Origin: Candidatus Thiodiazotropha sp. CDECU1
GTDB lineage: Bacteria; Pseudomonadota; Gammaproteobacteria; Chromatiales; Chromatiaceae
Length of the DNA stretch: 64,000 bases
NCBI RefSeq assembly: GCF_963455295.1
Contig: NZ_OY734020.1
Location: 992,001 to 1,056,000, forward strand
Direction of reading: 5' to 3'
Below the pieces are notes generated by a model. That model did not search any database, had not been told where the DNA came from, and saw only the letters and a list, made by a program, of their open reading frames with translations. Shown piece by piece: positions 26,774 to 36,161 of this stretch; within the stretch, counting starts at the first letter, position 1, and each line of letters begins with the position of its first letter. A program made the position numbers and the translations under genes.

Positions 26774-27952
26774 ATGGATCTCTCTTTCAATCAGACATCC
26801 ATGGATTTGCGAGAGCGCTTCTTTAGCCTGCTCGATTCGCTCTCTGCCTTACGTGCACTATCACAAATAAATCTTGATGGTATTAGCGAAGAGGAGTTGA
26901 TCGAGAAAGCGCTGGATGAGCTGGTACGTTATCAGAACGTTGAGAACTGTTCGGTATTCAGCATTCAAGGGGATAGGTTGATTTGTGTGGCAGGGACCAA
27001 CCTGGATGAATCCCATGCCTATGTCAGCGGTTCGGAACGGAGGATGCAAATAAGGGAGACCATGCAGTTCAAATCCGGGGAGGGCATTGCGGGGATGGCC
27101 TTTAGTTCCGGTCAGCTACAGTATTGTCGAGACTGTTCCCAGAGTGACGACTTTTTAATCAACACCCTATCGGGGGGGGATCTACCCGGTTCCCTGATCA
27201 GTGCCCCGATCATGATGGGAAAGCACGTTTTGGGTGTGTTGAACGCATCTCATCCCTTGCCGGAGTATTTCGAACCCTGGCAACAGCATACCTTGAGTCT
27301 CTTCTGCAGCTGTCTTGGACAGATCATGTATAACCACAGATTGCTGAATGACCTGGAGTCCGAGGTAGAGCAACGTACCCGTGAGCTGAATGATGCCCTA
27401 AACGAAGCGGAAGCCCATCGCAAACGTTATGAGCAGCTGTTGACTATTGATGAATTGACCGGACTGCATAACCGGCGCTACTTTTTCACTGAGGCCGAGG
27501 CACTGCTATCCAGAGCTGTGCGCCACGACCAGAGCTGCAGCTTACTCCTGATCGATATGGACTATTTCAAACGCATCAACGATCAGTGGGGGCATCAGGC
27601 TGGCGATGATGTTCTGATTGCGATAGCAAAAGTGCTCAAGGAAGAGGCCCGTGGCGGTGATATTCTCGCCAGGGTGGGGGGGGAAGAGTTCGCAGTTATG
27701 CTTGCCGAAACCGGGATCGGTGGTGCGGAATTGTTGGCGCAACGTATACAGGAGCGCCTGGCCCAGCTCGATACGGGACGCGACCTGGTGGGTTTGAATT
27801 TAACTGCCTGTATCGGTATGACCGCATTGTCTCCTGAATACGATCATGATCTGTCCGTCAGCCAATTGCTGGATCAACTCTACTCAAAGGCGGATCGCGC
27901 CATGTACGACTGTAAACGCGAAGGTCATAACAGTCGCAAGCGTTTTCTCTAG
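26774..27952 (+). CDS. GAF-GGDEF diguanylate cyclase
   Basis: A 392-residue protein with a GAF-like sensor at about residues 30-185 (with cysteine-containing SGQLQYCRDCSQSDDFL), a coiled linker (LESEVEQRTRELNDALNEAE), and a GGDEF domain with the active signature ARVGGEEFAVML near residue 300. GGEEF is a functional variant, and the preceding IDMDYFKRINDQWGHQAGD binds metal and GTP, so it should synthesise cyclic di-GMP. It is co-transcribed with the HDOD gene. Confidence 0.93.
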   Translation: MDLSFNQTSMDLRERFFSLLDSLSALRALSQINLDGISEEELIEKALDELVRYQNVENCSVFSIQGDRLICVAGTNLDESHAYVSGSERRMQIRETMQFKSGEGIAGMAFSSGQLQYCRDCSQSDDFLINTLSGGDLPGSLISAPIMMGKHVLGVLNASHPLPEYFEPWQQHTLSLFCSCLGQIMYNHRLLNDLESEVEQRTRELNDALNEAEAHRKRYEQLLTIDELTGLHNRRYFFTEAEALLSRAVRHDQSCSLLLIDMDYFKRINDQWGHQAGDDVLIAIAKVLKEEARGGDILARVGGEEFAVMLAETGIGGAELLAQRIQERLAQLDTGRDLVGLNLTACIGMTALSPEYDHDLSVSQLLDQLYSKADRAMYDCKREGHNSRKRFL

Positions 27953-27993
27953 CCCCCCAAGACACGAATTGGACCTGTCTCCCAGGCACCCCG

Positions 27994-29496
27994 TCAAACA
28001 CTCTCCTCGCTAACCACTGGCGTCTCGCTCGGCGTGGCAGGCTCAGCCGCAAGTAAGGTTTCACTGCCTGACGGGTTGGTGAACTGGTCATTGAGAGTCT
28101 GAATATAGGTATCCGTTGACTGCAGGACTTCGCGTAACTCCCGCTTTGATTTGCGGCCCCATCCGGCCGGGTTCTTTCTAAAGATCGAGCGCCAGGGCTT
28201 GGTGCTGCGGAGAAAGGCGCCGACTGGATTGCCCTTGATCCCGGCACTGGTCACCTGCCTGCGCAGGCCTTTCAACAGACTGCGGGCTGCAATGGTCCTG
28301 ACTGCAAAATGGATGACTATCAGGGCAACCGCCAGCAGGCCTGCGATCACCCAAGGTAAAGGGCTGTCGGCACCTGTTTCAAGCCAAGGGGGTGCGAAGG
28401 TGAAGCCCTGCCAATATCCCGCATTTATTGAGAATATCAACAGTGCCAGCAGCAGACCGCCCATCAACACAGCATCTCCCACCAGTACCCGTTGTTTCCA
28501 GCGACCGAGCGCCGAGCTGACCAAGGGTATGCTGCGCTCCTCAATATCCCGTGCTGTCTTCTCCAGGGCGCCGACAATGCGGTAGGCGCGCTCTATCTCA
28601 ACCTCTTCCATGCGACTGTGTATCTCTTTCAAGTCGATGTCCCGCTTTGTCTCGTAGCGATTACGCAGGGCCTCATCCTCGATCGGCACCGCTGCATCGG
28701 GGTTGTAGACCGCATAGAACCTGCCTGCTGTGAGTCCCCGTTCACCCAATGCACGCTGCCAGGCAGCAATCACGTCTTCGGGATTGTTCTCTCTGGCCGT
28801 GGTATCGATCTGATTCAGGATGTAGAGGAACTTACCGGTGTCGTTGCGATGGATAGTGCGTTCGATGAGGTGGCTCAGGGTATCCTGCATGGCACCGGGT
28901 TCAGGGTGGCGGGCGTCGAAAAAGACCAGCACCAGATCCGACAGGTCGATGATGTGATCCGTGATGCGCAGGGTGGATGTGCGCTGGGCGTCGGCATCGA
29001 ACCCCGGAGAGTCGATGAGAATCTTTCCGCGCAACTTCTCACTGGGACAGGTCTTGAGCTGGAGGTAGGCGTCTATACGCTCTCCTTCACCTTTCGCCAC
29101 TTTTTCGATCTCGTCAGACATCTGATAGAAGGGGAAGCGGGGATCGGAATCGAGGGCCACGCCGGGCAGTGCATGGGCGGTCGCCTCCTTGCTGTAGCAG
29201 ATGACAGTGAACTTGTCGTCCACCGCCTGATTGCCGGAGCGCTGTAGGGGGGTGCCGATGTAATGGTTGATAAATGTCGACTTTCCGGCGGAGAAGGTGC
29301 CGAGGATGGAGATCAGCGGCCACCAGGGTATCTGGGTGGCAAATGAGTTGTCACCCTCCAGCAGCCCGAGCCGGAAGGCGACTGCATCGAGCTGGCGAAA
29401 ACTCTGCACGGTGCTGAGGAGGATTGGGTTTTCCTGCTCCAGGTGGGTTTCTAGGTGTTGCAGGCGTGCTTCTATGACCTGTCCGGCTGGATGCAT
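27994..29496 (-). CDS. Dynamin-like GTPase with two TM segments
   Basis: A 500-residue protein. The dynamin-family G domain has GTFSAGKST (G1, about residue 66), a threonine in DDKFTVICY (G2), DSPGFDADAQR (G3) and LNQIDTT (G4). Downstream is a helical stalk (EEVEIERAYRIVGALEKTARDIEER) and two hydrophobic segments (VLMGGLLLALLIFSINA and LPWVIAGLLAVALIVIHFAV), then a basic tail. Bacterial dynamins remodel or guard the inner membrane; its specific role is unknown. It converges with the GGDEF gene. Confidence 0.85.
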   Translation of the reverse strand: MHPAGQVIEARLQHLETHLEQENPILLSTVQSFRQLDAVAFRLGLLEGDNSFATQIPWWPLISILGTFSAGKSTFINHYIGTPLQRSGNQAVDDKFTVICYSKEATAHALPGVALDSDPRFPFYQMSDEIEKVAKGEGERIDAYLQLKTCPSEKLRGKILIDSPGFDADAQRTSTLRITDHIIDLSDLVLVFFDARHPEPGAMQDTLSHLIERTIHRNDTGKFLYILNQIDTTARENNPEDVIAAWQRALGERGLTAGRFYAVYNPDAAVPIEDEALRNRYETKRDIDLKEIHSRMEEVEIERAYRIVGALEKTARDIEERSIPLVSSALGRWKQRVLVGDAVLMGGLLLALLIFSINAGYWQGFTFAPPWLETGADSPLPWVIAGLLAVALIVIHFAVRTIAARSLLKGLRRQVTSAGIKGNPVGAFLRSTKPWRSIFRKNPAGWGRKSKRELREVLQSTDTYIQTLNDQFTNPSGSETLLAAEPATPSETPVVSEESV

Positions 29497-29929
29497 GGCT
29501 GTCTCGCTCCTCGATTATGCTGGCTTGCAGGTTGGTTATTGTTGCTGCTCTGGTCTGAATTGTGGAATTCAGGTATTCAGGGTTATCTTAATGCCTGCCT
29601 CGGTGGTGTACATAGTTTTTTTAACTTGTTGACAGTTTTCAGTGCCCTATTAGGCTGGATTCGCAACGATCCTGAGGATCGAAAAATACAACCATATTTT
29701 TTCTGTGTTATTTAAGGCGAAAATAGGCGTTTTGAAGTGCCTTATGTTACTGAAAGTAAAAATAATATTATAATTTGCTGATATTCTTAAATAAATGATT
29801 TATAATGGTTTCTGATGAATTTAGTCGGTTGCAATGGTACCCGCCTTCGTAGATACTGGCAGATTCTTAAGTAGGTTTGAATTTCACCTACAACTTAAAA
29901 AAATGTAAAGAATTTGTGGAGGTGATGAG
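29497..29929. other. AT-rich intergenic region
   Basis: No gene is supported in these 433 bases, which separate the divergent dynamin-like gene and the SCP2-like gene. The right half is markedly AT-rich (about 29690-29900), as in a regulatory region, but I see no confident promoter boxes. Confidence 0.3.
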
Positions 29930-30325
29930 ATGGCAGAACTGTTTTCTGAGGCGTGGATGAATGATTTTGCAACTCACTGGAATGCAGAACCTGAGTTGGC
30001 TGACGCCCTGTCTCAAATAGGCTTCAACAGTGTAATCGGTTACGGATTCGATGGTGAAGATGCCCCGCAAGGGGTGCTCATAGTTGAGAATGGCAAGGCG
30101 GCGAGTGGAGAGGCTTACAACGGTCAGACCCTGAACTGGGATATTCGTGCCCCCATGGAACAATGGAATAAATGGATTGCCAAGCCACCCGGCATGATGG
30201 GACTTGGCATGGCCTTCACCTCGCGCAAAATGAAATTCGTGGTTGGTGATTATTCGTCCATGATAAAGGATCCGCGTATGGCGGGGCCTTTCATCAAGAG
30301 CTTTGCCGTCATGGGGCGTGTCTGA
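29930..30325 (+). CDS. SCP2 (sterol carrier)-domain-like protein
   Basis: A 131-residue soluble protein with no signal peptide. The alternating strand/helix pattern fits the SCP2 lipid-binding fold: an N-terminal helix (FSEAWMNDFATHWNAEP), the strands GVLIVENGKAAS and LNWDIRAPMEQWNKW, and a final helix with MAFTSRKMKFVVGDYSSMIKDPR, where the mobile C-terminal helix closes a hydrophobic pocket. A strong GGAGGTGATGAG ribosome region precedes the ATG. It is 59 bases upstream of the RND adaptor and probably part of the same operon. Confidence 0.7.
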   Translation: MAELFSEAWMNDFATHWNAEPELADALSQIGFNSVIGYGFDGEDAPQGVLIVENGKAASGEAYNGQTLNWDIRAPMEQWNKWIAKPPGMMGLGMAFTSRKMKFVVGDYSSMIKDPRMAGPFIKSFAVMGRV

Positions 30326-30384
30326 CAGGCAGGTCGTAGCGTAATATCCCTTATTAAGTGAATCAACACTGGGTAGTGTGAAAT

Positions 30385-31542
30385 ATGGGCTTTAGATCGA
30401 AGGCGAAGGTTCTTGTGGCCGGTTGTGTGTTTTCCCTTGTGACAGTAGGTTCCCAGGCACAGCCCAACATGGCCGGTGGTGAACATTTTGTCGTTCAGCA
30501 GACACAGGGCGTTCCCAATGTATCGCTAGGTGGCACGGTGGTTCCTTACAAGGAGGTCACCCTTTCCGCACAACTTCCCGGCAGGGTCAATTATCTCGCC
30601 GGTATCGAGGGCGATACCTTCAAGGAGAGCGATCAACTGGTGGAGCTGGATGACAGCGAACTGATGGCCAAACGTGAGGCTGCGATGGCCCAATTGGCTA
30701 ACGCCGATGCCCAGTTGCGCAATGCGGGGGTGCAGTACAATCGTGAACTCTGGTCACCGAAATCGAGATCCGCGATGGGTGGCATGGGAATGCCAAACCT
30801 GTTCGATCAAATGTTCACCCGTCCCATGGAGGACGCATTCGGTGAACGGGATCAAGGTGCTGAACGAAGCGCGGACATCTTCTCTTCCCGGACCAATATT
30901 CAACAGGCAAGAAATACCATCTATCGGGTGCAGGCCGAGATCCGGGCCATCGACGCCAAACTGCGGGATGCCAAGAGTCTCGCCCCCTTCGACGGGGTGA
31001 TAATGAAGAAGTTTGTGGAAGTGGGTGATACCGTACAGCCTGGCCAGCCGCTGTTGAAATATGCGGATGTGGAGTATCTGCAGATTGTGGTGGATGTCCC
31101 GGGACGGCTGCGGCCCGGTCTCAACGAAGGCATGATGCTGCGGGCGGAGCTCGATGTGGGAGACCGTGAAGTACCGGTTAGAGTTGCCCAGATCTTTCCC
31201 ATGGCCGATGCTCAAAGACACACCGTGACCATCAAATTCGATCTGCCTCAGGGAGTCTCTGCTCCGGGCATGTATGCCAAGGTTTTGGTACCCGACTTCA
31301 ATGCGCCGGCCCGCTCCAATCCGGTCATACCGGTCAGTGCGATACGCTACAATGGCAGCCTTCCCGGCGTCTATGTAGTGGGAGAGGATGGCAAGCCGAT
31401 GCTGAGACTGATTCGGGTGGGTGAAAAACTTCAGGGTGGGGAATTCAGCACTGTATTGTCGGGGCTGCAAGCAGGTGAGCGGGTAATGCGTAATCCGCCG
31501 CTGGGGATTAGCGCCGGCTGGACCTCCTCCCAGGGCCAGTAG
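30385..31542 (+). CDS. RND efflux periplasmic adaptor
   Basis: A 385-residue membrane-fusion protein with a signal peptide ending near GSQAQ (residue about 26). The lipoyl/barrel-sandwich halves are VTLSAQLPGRVNYLAGIEGD and SLAPFDGVIMKKFVEVGDTVQPGQPLL, around a helical hairpin (AKREAAMAQLANADAQLRNA). Beta-barrel and membrane-proximal domains follow. It links the inner-membrane RND pump downstream to an outer-membrane channel not found in this window. Confidence 0.92.
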   Translation: MGFRSKAKVLVAGCVFSLVTVGSQAQPNMAGGEHFVVQQTQGVPNVSLGGTVVPYKEVTLSAQLPGRVNYLAGIEGDTFKESDQLVELDDSELMAKREAAMAQLANADAQLRNAGVQYNRELWSPKSRSAMGGMGMPNLFDQMFTRPMEDAFGERDQGAERSADIFSSRTNIQQARNTIYRVQAEIRAIDAKLRDAKSLAPFDGVIMKKFVEVGDTVQPGQPLLKYADVEYLQIVVDVPGRLRPGLNEGMMLRAELDVGDREVPVRVAQIFPMADAQRHTVTIKFDLPQGVSAPGMYAKVLVPDFNAPARSNPVIPVSAIRYNGSLPGVYVVGEDGKPMLRLIRVGEKLQGGEFSTVLSGLQAGERVMRNPPLGISAGWTSSQGQ

Positions 31543-31665
31543 CAGCGGAGGTCATGAGGGATTTCCCGATTTTCACGGAAGAACAAAACACTCTCTCTAC
31601 AATATGAACAAAGCGGGTTAGGTCTGTGGCAAGGCCTGCCTTATATCAATGCTTCGAGATAAAAT

Positions 31666-34600
31666 ATGAGCCAGAACGACGATAAACTCGATCAGCTCCA
31701 CTCCACGGATCCCAACTACGAGGCGCATCTGGGGATCGCGGGCAGAACCGCCAGATTCTTTATCCAGTCTCCGCTCTCGCCGCTGTTTTTCCTCGCCATG
31801 ATGTTGATGGGGCTGTTGGGCCTTATCATCACCCCGCGCCAGGAGGATCCTCAGATCTCGGTGCCGATGGTGGATATCTTTGTCCAATATCCAGGTGCGG
31901 CTGCGGACCAGGTTGCCGCCTTGGCCATAGAACCCCTGGAACGCATCATGTCGGAGATTCCCGACGTGAAGCATGTCTACTCCGCCTCTCAACGGGGTGG
32001 TGGCGTGGTCACCATCGAGTTCGAGGTGGGCGAAGAGATGGGGCCCTCGCTGGTCAAGGTCAACGATAAGATCGATTCCAACATGGATCTGATCCCCCCC
32101 GGTGTGATGCCGCCACTGGTAAAGGCCAAGGGTATCGACGACGTACCGGTGGTGACATTGACCCTCTGGTCCAAGGACCTGGATCGGGATGGGGCACCCG
32201 ACGTGGACGATGGGCAGTTGCGGATGTTGGGCCACGATGTACTGCAGGCCTTGAAGGAGTTGCCCGATACAGGGAACGGATTCGTCGTCGGCGGCCGGCG
32301 GGAACAGGTCACGATCGAAGTATTCCCGGAGCGATTGGCTGGTTACGGCATCAGTCTGGATCAGGTGGCGAATACCATCCACGAATCCAATGCTGAAAAG
32401 CAAGCCGGTGGTGTGGAGGCGGGTAGCACCTACTCCAATGTGGTTACCGGCGCCTTTTTAAAGACCATCGAGGATATCAATCGTCTAAGGGTAGGTACGC
32501 ATAACGGAACGGCTGTCTATGTGCACGACATCGCGCGGGTCAAACAGGGGCCGGAGGATGCCAAACATTTGGTGGGCTTCTATACCGGTGCGGCCAGCGA
32601 TCTCGATATCAAGGCCGACGGTGTGCCTGCGATTACCCTGGCAATCGCCAAAAAAGAGGGCTCCAACGGGGTAACCGTGGCGAATGCCATCAAGGAGCGG
32701 GTGGAACATATCAAGGGATCGCTGATACCGGACAATGTGGAAGTCAGCGTTACCCGCAACTACGGTAAAACCGCCGACGACAAGGTCACCGAATTGATCT
32801 TTAAACTGTTTGTCGCGACCGGTTTTGTGTTCCTGTTGGTACTGGGCGCATTCCGTGCATTCCGGCCGGCCATCGTGGTGGTGCTGGTTATCCCGGTGGT
32901 ACTGCTGATGACCATATTCAGCGCCTGGGTCATGGGCTACACCATAGACCGGGTCAGTCTGTTTGCGTTGATCTTCTCCATCGGTATTCTGGTGGATGAT
33001 GCCATAGTGGTGGTGGAGAATATCTATCGACGCTGGTTGGAGGAGAAATCCACCGATGTGGTTACAGCGGTGGATGCGGTCAGAGAGGTGGGCAATCCAA
33101 CCATTCTGGCGACCTTCACCGTGATTGCCGCGCTGCTGCCCATGGGATTCGTCAGTGGCATGATGGGGCCCTATATGGAGCCGATTCCCGCCCTCGGCTC
33201 CGTGGCAATGCTGATCTCCCTGTTTGCCGCATTCGTGTTTACCCCCTACCTGACGGTGTCTCACTGGCTAAGGCCGAGCATGCGTTACCTGGAGGTGGCC
33301 GGGGAGCGGGAACACAAGGAGGCGGAGTGGCTGGAGCGGCTGTTTAAAGGCATTCTGATGCCGATGATCGAGTCACCCCGCAAGGCAAAGCTGTTCAAGC
33401 TGATCATGTGGGGAACCTTCCTCGTCACCTGCTCCTTCTTCTATTTCAAATGGGTGGCGGTGAAGATGCTGCCACTGGACAACAAGCCGGAATATTCGGT
33501 GGTGGTGGATATGCCGGAGGGGACCGCGCTGCCGGTGACCGCCAACCTGGCCCATCGCATGGCGGAGAAGATCCGTGTCATGCCGGAGGTTACCGCGGTT
33601 CAGGTCTATGCGGGTACCGCCCGGCCATTCGATTTCAATGGCATGGTTCGCCACTACTATCTGCGCTCCGATCCCTGGCAGGCGGAGGTCCAGGTGCAGC
33701 TCCTGGACAAGACCGAACGTGATCGCACCAGTCACGAAATCGCGGTGGAAACCCGACACATGCTGGGTGAGCTCATCAAGGGCAGCGGCGCAAAGATCGC
33801 TGTGGTGGAGATGCCCCCCGGTCCCCCGGTACTGCAATCGGTGGTTGCCGAAGTACATGGACCGAGTCCTGAAGTCAGGCGCCAGGTGGTTCAGGACCTG
33901 ACCGATATTTTCCAGCAGACGGAGAGTCTGCGCGATGTGGACAACTACATGCGCGATCCCTATCAATACTGGCGCTTTACCGTTGACACGGAAAAGTCGG
34001 TACGCCGGGGTATCTCCGTGGATACGATCAACCGAAATCTCGGTATGGCCCTAGGTGGTTCGCCCCTGGGCGATGTCAAGCAGCGGGCCGGTCATGAACC
34101 GATCAACATCATGATGCAGGTGCCCCTGGCCGAGCGATCCGAAGTCACTCGCCTGGGGGATCTGCCCATCCACTCCAGCAGTGGTATCACCGTGCCCCTG
34201 CGTGAGCTCGGTCGATTCGAGCAGGTATTGGAGGATCCGATCATCTACCATAAGGACCTGCGGGATGTGGAGTACGTGGTAGCTGAAGTGGGAGGTAAGC
34301 TGGCGGCCCCGGTATATGGCATGTTGCAGGTACAGGATCTGCTAGCTGAGCAAGAGTACAAAGCGCCAGATAATGTTGCCATCGAACCTGACTGGCTGGG
34401 TCCGCCCCAAAACGACTCCCAAACCGGTATCGAATGGGCGGGTGAATGGACGGTGACCTTTGAGACCTTCCGCGATATGGGCGCAGCCTTTGCCGTGGCC
34501 CTGGTATTGATCTATATCCTGGTTGTGTGGGAGTTCGGTAACTTCCGTATTCCGGCGCTGATCATGGCCCCCATTCCACTGACCCTGCTGGGTATAATTC

Positions 34601-35763
34601 CTGCCCATTTCATCTTTTTCCAGGCCGGCTGGGGCGGTGAATTCACCGCCACATCGATGATAGGTTGGATCGCCTTGGCAGGTATCATCGTGCGTAATTC
34701 CATTCTGCTGGTGGATTTCTCCATCCATCAGGTACAGCAGGGCACCTCCGTGGTCGACGCTGTTATCATGGCCTGTAAGACCCGTACCCGACCTATCATG
34801 ATTACCGCCTTCGCCCTGGTGTGTGGTTCCTCGGTAATCTTTTTCGATCCGATCTTCCAGGGCATGGCCATCTCCCTGGCCTCCGGTGTGATGGTCTCCA
34901 CTGTGCTGACATTGATCGTAATACCTTTAGGTTGCATAGCCGCCAGTAAGGACATTATGGAAGTGGCCGCCACTACTGCACCGGTAGGTAGCAGTCTGGA
35001 TGTTGATAGTGAACTGACATCTGAAGACTCAATTGCGGCTGTTGCCACTTCTCAGCCAGCTGTTGAGGTCAAGTCCGAGGTTGAGACGAAACCCTCCTTG
35101 CTTGGAAATATCTGGCAAAGGGTGATTGCCATCATCACTACGTTTTTCTATCTGATCAGGGGCATATTCCTGTTGCTCGGGCAATGGTTAAAAGGAGTGT
35201 TTGGTAAAGGCAAGTCTGCACGGCTTGGGCATGCCGAGAGGAGCGATAAGTCTGGGGGTGGTACAACAGGTGGTTCAGGTGGCAGTGGTGAAGCAACGAC
35301 ATCACCAGCAGTGTCTCCTGCTGCCGAGGTTGAAAAGGTACCCGTTGCTGCCGCACCGGCGGCCAGGGCTAAAACCAGGAGCAAAGGTCCCGCAAGAAAA
35401 AAAGTAGCTGCATCCTCAAAGCCTTCGCAAGCAAGATCTGAGGGCAGCTCAGCCAAGCATGAGAAACCTGAAAAGCTGATCACTAAAGCCAACCCGGCAG
35501 GGGGGCAACGAGCGACGGTTAAGAAAAAACAGGTTAAATCCGTTTCAAACAAGCAGGCAACCGGTGGCGCAAAACAGAGGAAGCGTCCATCGACCTTGAA
35601 AAAACAGGCAGCAAAGAAGAAGACGGCTGCCTTGAAGAGTAAGGGTAATGGTTCACCTGCATCTGTTACTGAGCAATCAAAGACGGCGCCAAAGCCTGTC
35701 TCCAACGTGACGGAATTTCCGATACGTAAAAGAGCCGCCAGAAGAGGGATCAGGCTGAAGTAG
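31666..35763 (+). CDS. RND efflux permease with a Lys/Ala-rich C-terminal extension
   Basis: A 1365-residue protein, far longer than the usual 1000-1050. Residues 1-about 1095 are an AcrB-type pump: TM1 near residue 40, the TM4 motif SIGILVDDAIVVVENIYR with the proton-relay aspartates, porter domains and a second TM set (GWIALAGIIVRNSILLVDF). Residues about 1100-1365 are extra: an additional hydrophobic segment near 1153-1175 and then a Lys/Ala/Pro/Ser tail like histone H1 (for example TLKKQAAKKKTAALKSK), ending RKRAARRGIRLK. Reading frame and stop are intact. The operon is SCP2-like, adaptor, pump. A MITE begins two bases after the stop. Confidence 0.93.
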   Translation: MSQNDDKLDQLHSTDPNYEAHLGIAGRTARFFIQSPLSPLFFLAMMLMGLLGLIITPRQEDPQISVPMVDIFVQYPGAAADQVAALAIEPLERIMSEIPDVKHVYSASQRGGGVVTIEFEVGEEMGPSLVKVNDKIDSNMDLIPPGVMPPLVKAKGIDDVPVVTLTLWSKDLDRDGAPDVDDGQLRMLGHDVLQALKELPDTGNGFVVGGRREQVTIEVFPERLAGYGISLDQVANTIHESNAEKQAGGVEAGSTYSNVVTGAFLKTIEDINRLRVGTHNGTAVYVHDIARVKQGPEDAKHLVGFYTGAASDLDIKADGVPAITLAIAKKEGSNGVTVANAIKERVEHIKGSLIPDNVEVSVTRNYGKTADDKVTELIFKLFVATGFVFLLVLGAFRAFRPAIVVVLVIPVVLLMTIFSAWVMGYTIDRVSLFALIFSIGILVDDAIVVVENIYRRWLEEKSTDVVTAVDAVREVGNPTILATFTVIAALLPMGFVSGMMGPYMEPIPALGSVAMLISLFAAFVFTPYLTVSHWLRPSMRYLEVAGEREHKEAEWLERLFKGILMPMIESPRKAKLFKLIMWGTFLVTCSFFYFKWVAVKMLPLDNKPEYSVVVDMPEGTALPVTANLAHRMAEKIRVMPEVTAVQVYAGTARPFDFNGMVRHYYLRSDPWQAEVQVQLLDKTERDRTSHEIAVETRHMLGELIKGSGAKIAVVEMPPGPPVLQSVVAEVHGPSPEVRRQVVQDLTDIFQQTESLRDVDNYMRDPYQYWRFTVDTEKSVRRGISVDTINRNLGMALGGSPLGDVKQRAGHEPINIMMQVPLAERSEVTRLGDLPIHSSSGITVPLRELGRFEQVLEDPIIYHKDLRDVEYVVAEVGGKLAAPVYGMLQVQDLLAEQEYKAPDNVAIEPDWLGPPQNDSQTGIEWAGEWTVTFETFRDMGAAFAVALVLIYILVVWEFGNFRIPALIMAPIPLTLLGIIPAHFIFFQAGWGGEFTATSMIGWIALAGIIVRNSILLVDFSIHQVQQGTSVVDAVIMACKTRTRPIMITAFALVCGSSVIFFDPIFQGMAISLASGVMVSTVLTLIVIPLGCIAASKDIMEVAATTAPVGSSLDVDSELTSEDSIAAVATSQPAVEVKSEVETKPSLLGNIWQRVIAIITTFFYLIRGIFLLLGQWLKGVFGKGKSARLGHAERSDKSGGGTTGGSGGSGEATTSPAVSPAAEVEKVPVAAAPAARAKTRSKGPARKKVAASSKPSQARSEGSSAKHEKPEKLITKANPAGGQRATVKKKQVKSVSNKQATGGAKQRKRPSTLKKQAAKKKTAALKSKGNGSPASVTEQSKTAPKPVSNVTEFPIRKRAARRGIRLK

Positions 35764-35765
35764 TT

Positions 35766-36034
35766 TAGGGCCTGTTAACACTAATCCAATGCACTCTGCT
35801 GGGACTGTTTTTGCGCCCAGCAAGGCAGAATGAGCGTGATGTAGCCCGGCTACATGAGCGAATGATAACGCCGCTGGGTGGAAAAACAGCCCCAGCCCTT
35901 CGGGTTGCGCCTGAAAAAGCGCCACTCAGCGTTGCTCGTCGTTCATTTGGAGTGACCAAACTTCTCTCCTCGCGCCTTGATTGGCGTTTTTTCAGGCACA
36001 ACAGAGTGCATTGGATTAGTGTTAACAGGCCCTA
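35766..36034. mobile_element. MITE-like element 2, TA-flanked, compound hairpins
   Basis: A perfect 33-bp inverted repeat, starting TAGGGCCTGTTAACACTAAT, bounds the element (35766-35798 and 36002-36034), with TA at both edges as in an IS630/Tc1-type target duplication. Inside are two separate imperfect hairpins: one around 35799-35900 (GCTGGGACTGTTTTTGCGCC against a copy ending CCAGC, meeting at TAGCC/CGGCTA), and one with GCCTGAAAAAGCGCC against GGCGTTTTTTCAGGC near 35912-35997. The small open frames inside show no transposase motifs, so the element would be non-autonomous. Confidence 0.8.
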
Positions 36035-36161
36035 GGAACTGTTAATCCGGTTTCCTAGTCCATAAGGTTAAACCCAGGCGTTTTGCTGCCGATTACCAGT
36101 CAGTGAGATTCTGGTTCTGTCCCCATGGTCTATACTCATCTAGGCAATTTGGAGTGGTAGT
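36035..36161. promoter_or_regulatory. Upstream region of the first YRFRP-repeat gene
   Basis: This 127-base stretch between the MITE and the TTG start at 36162 has no gene. It includes a GGAG ribosome site at 36151-36154 placed seven bases before the TTG, which decides the start. A promoter should lie here or within the MITE edge, but I cannot point to boxes. Confidence 0.4.

Noticed and set aside
32485-33264. 259-codon His/Gly-rich frame opposite the RND permease
   Set aside because: Shadow of the permease gene; composition is typical of antisense frames.
35765-36035. Open frames on both strands inside MITE-like element 2
   Set aside because: They arise from the inverted repeats themselves and share no transposase features.
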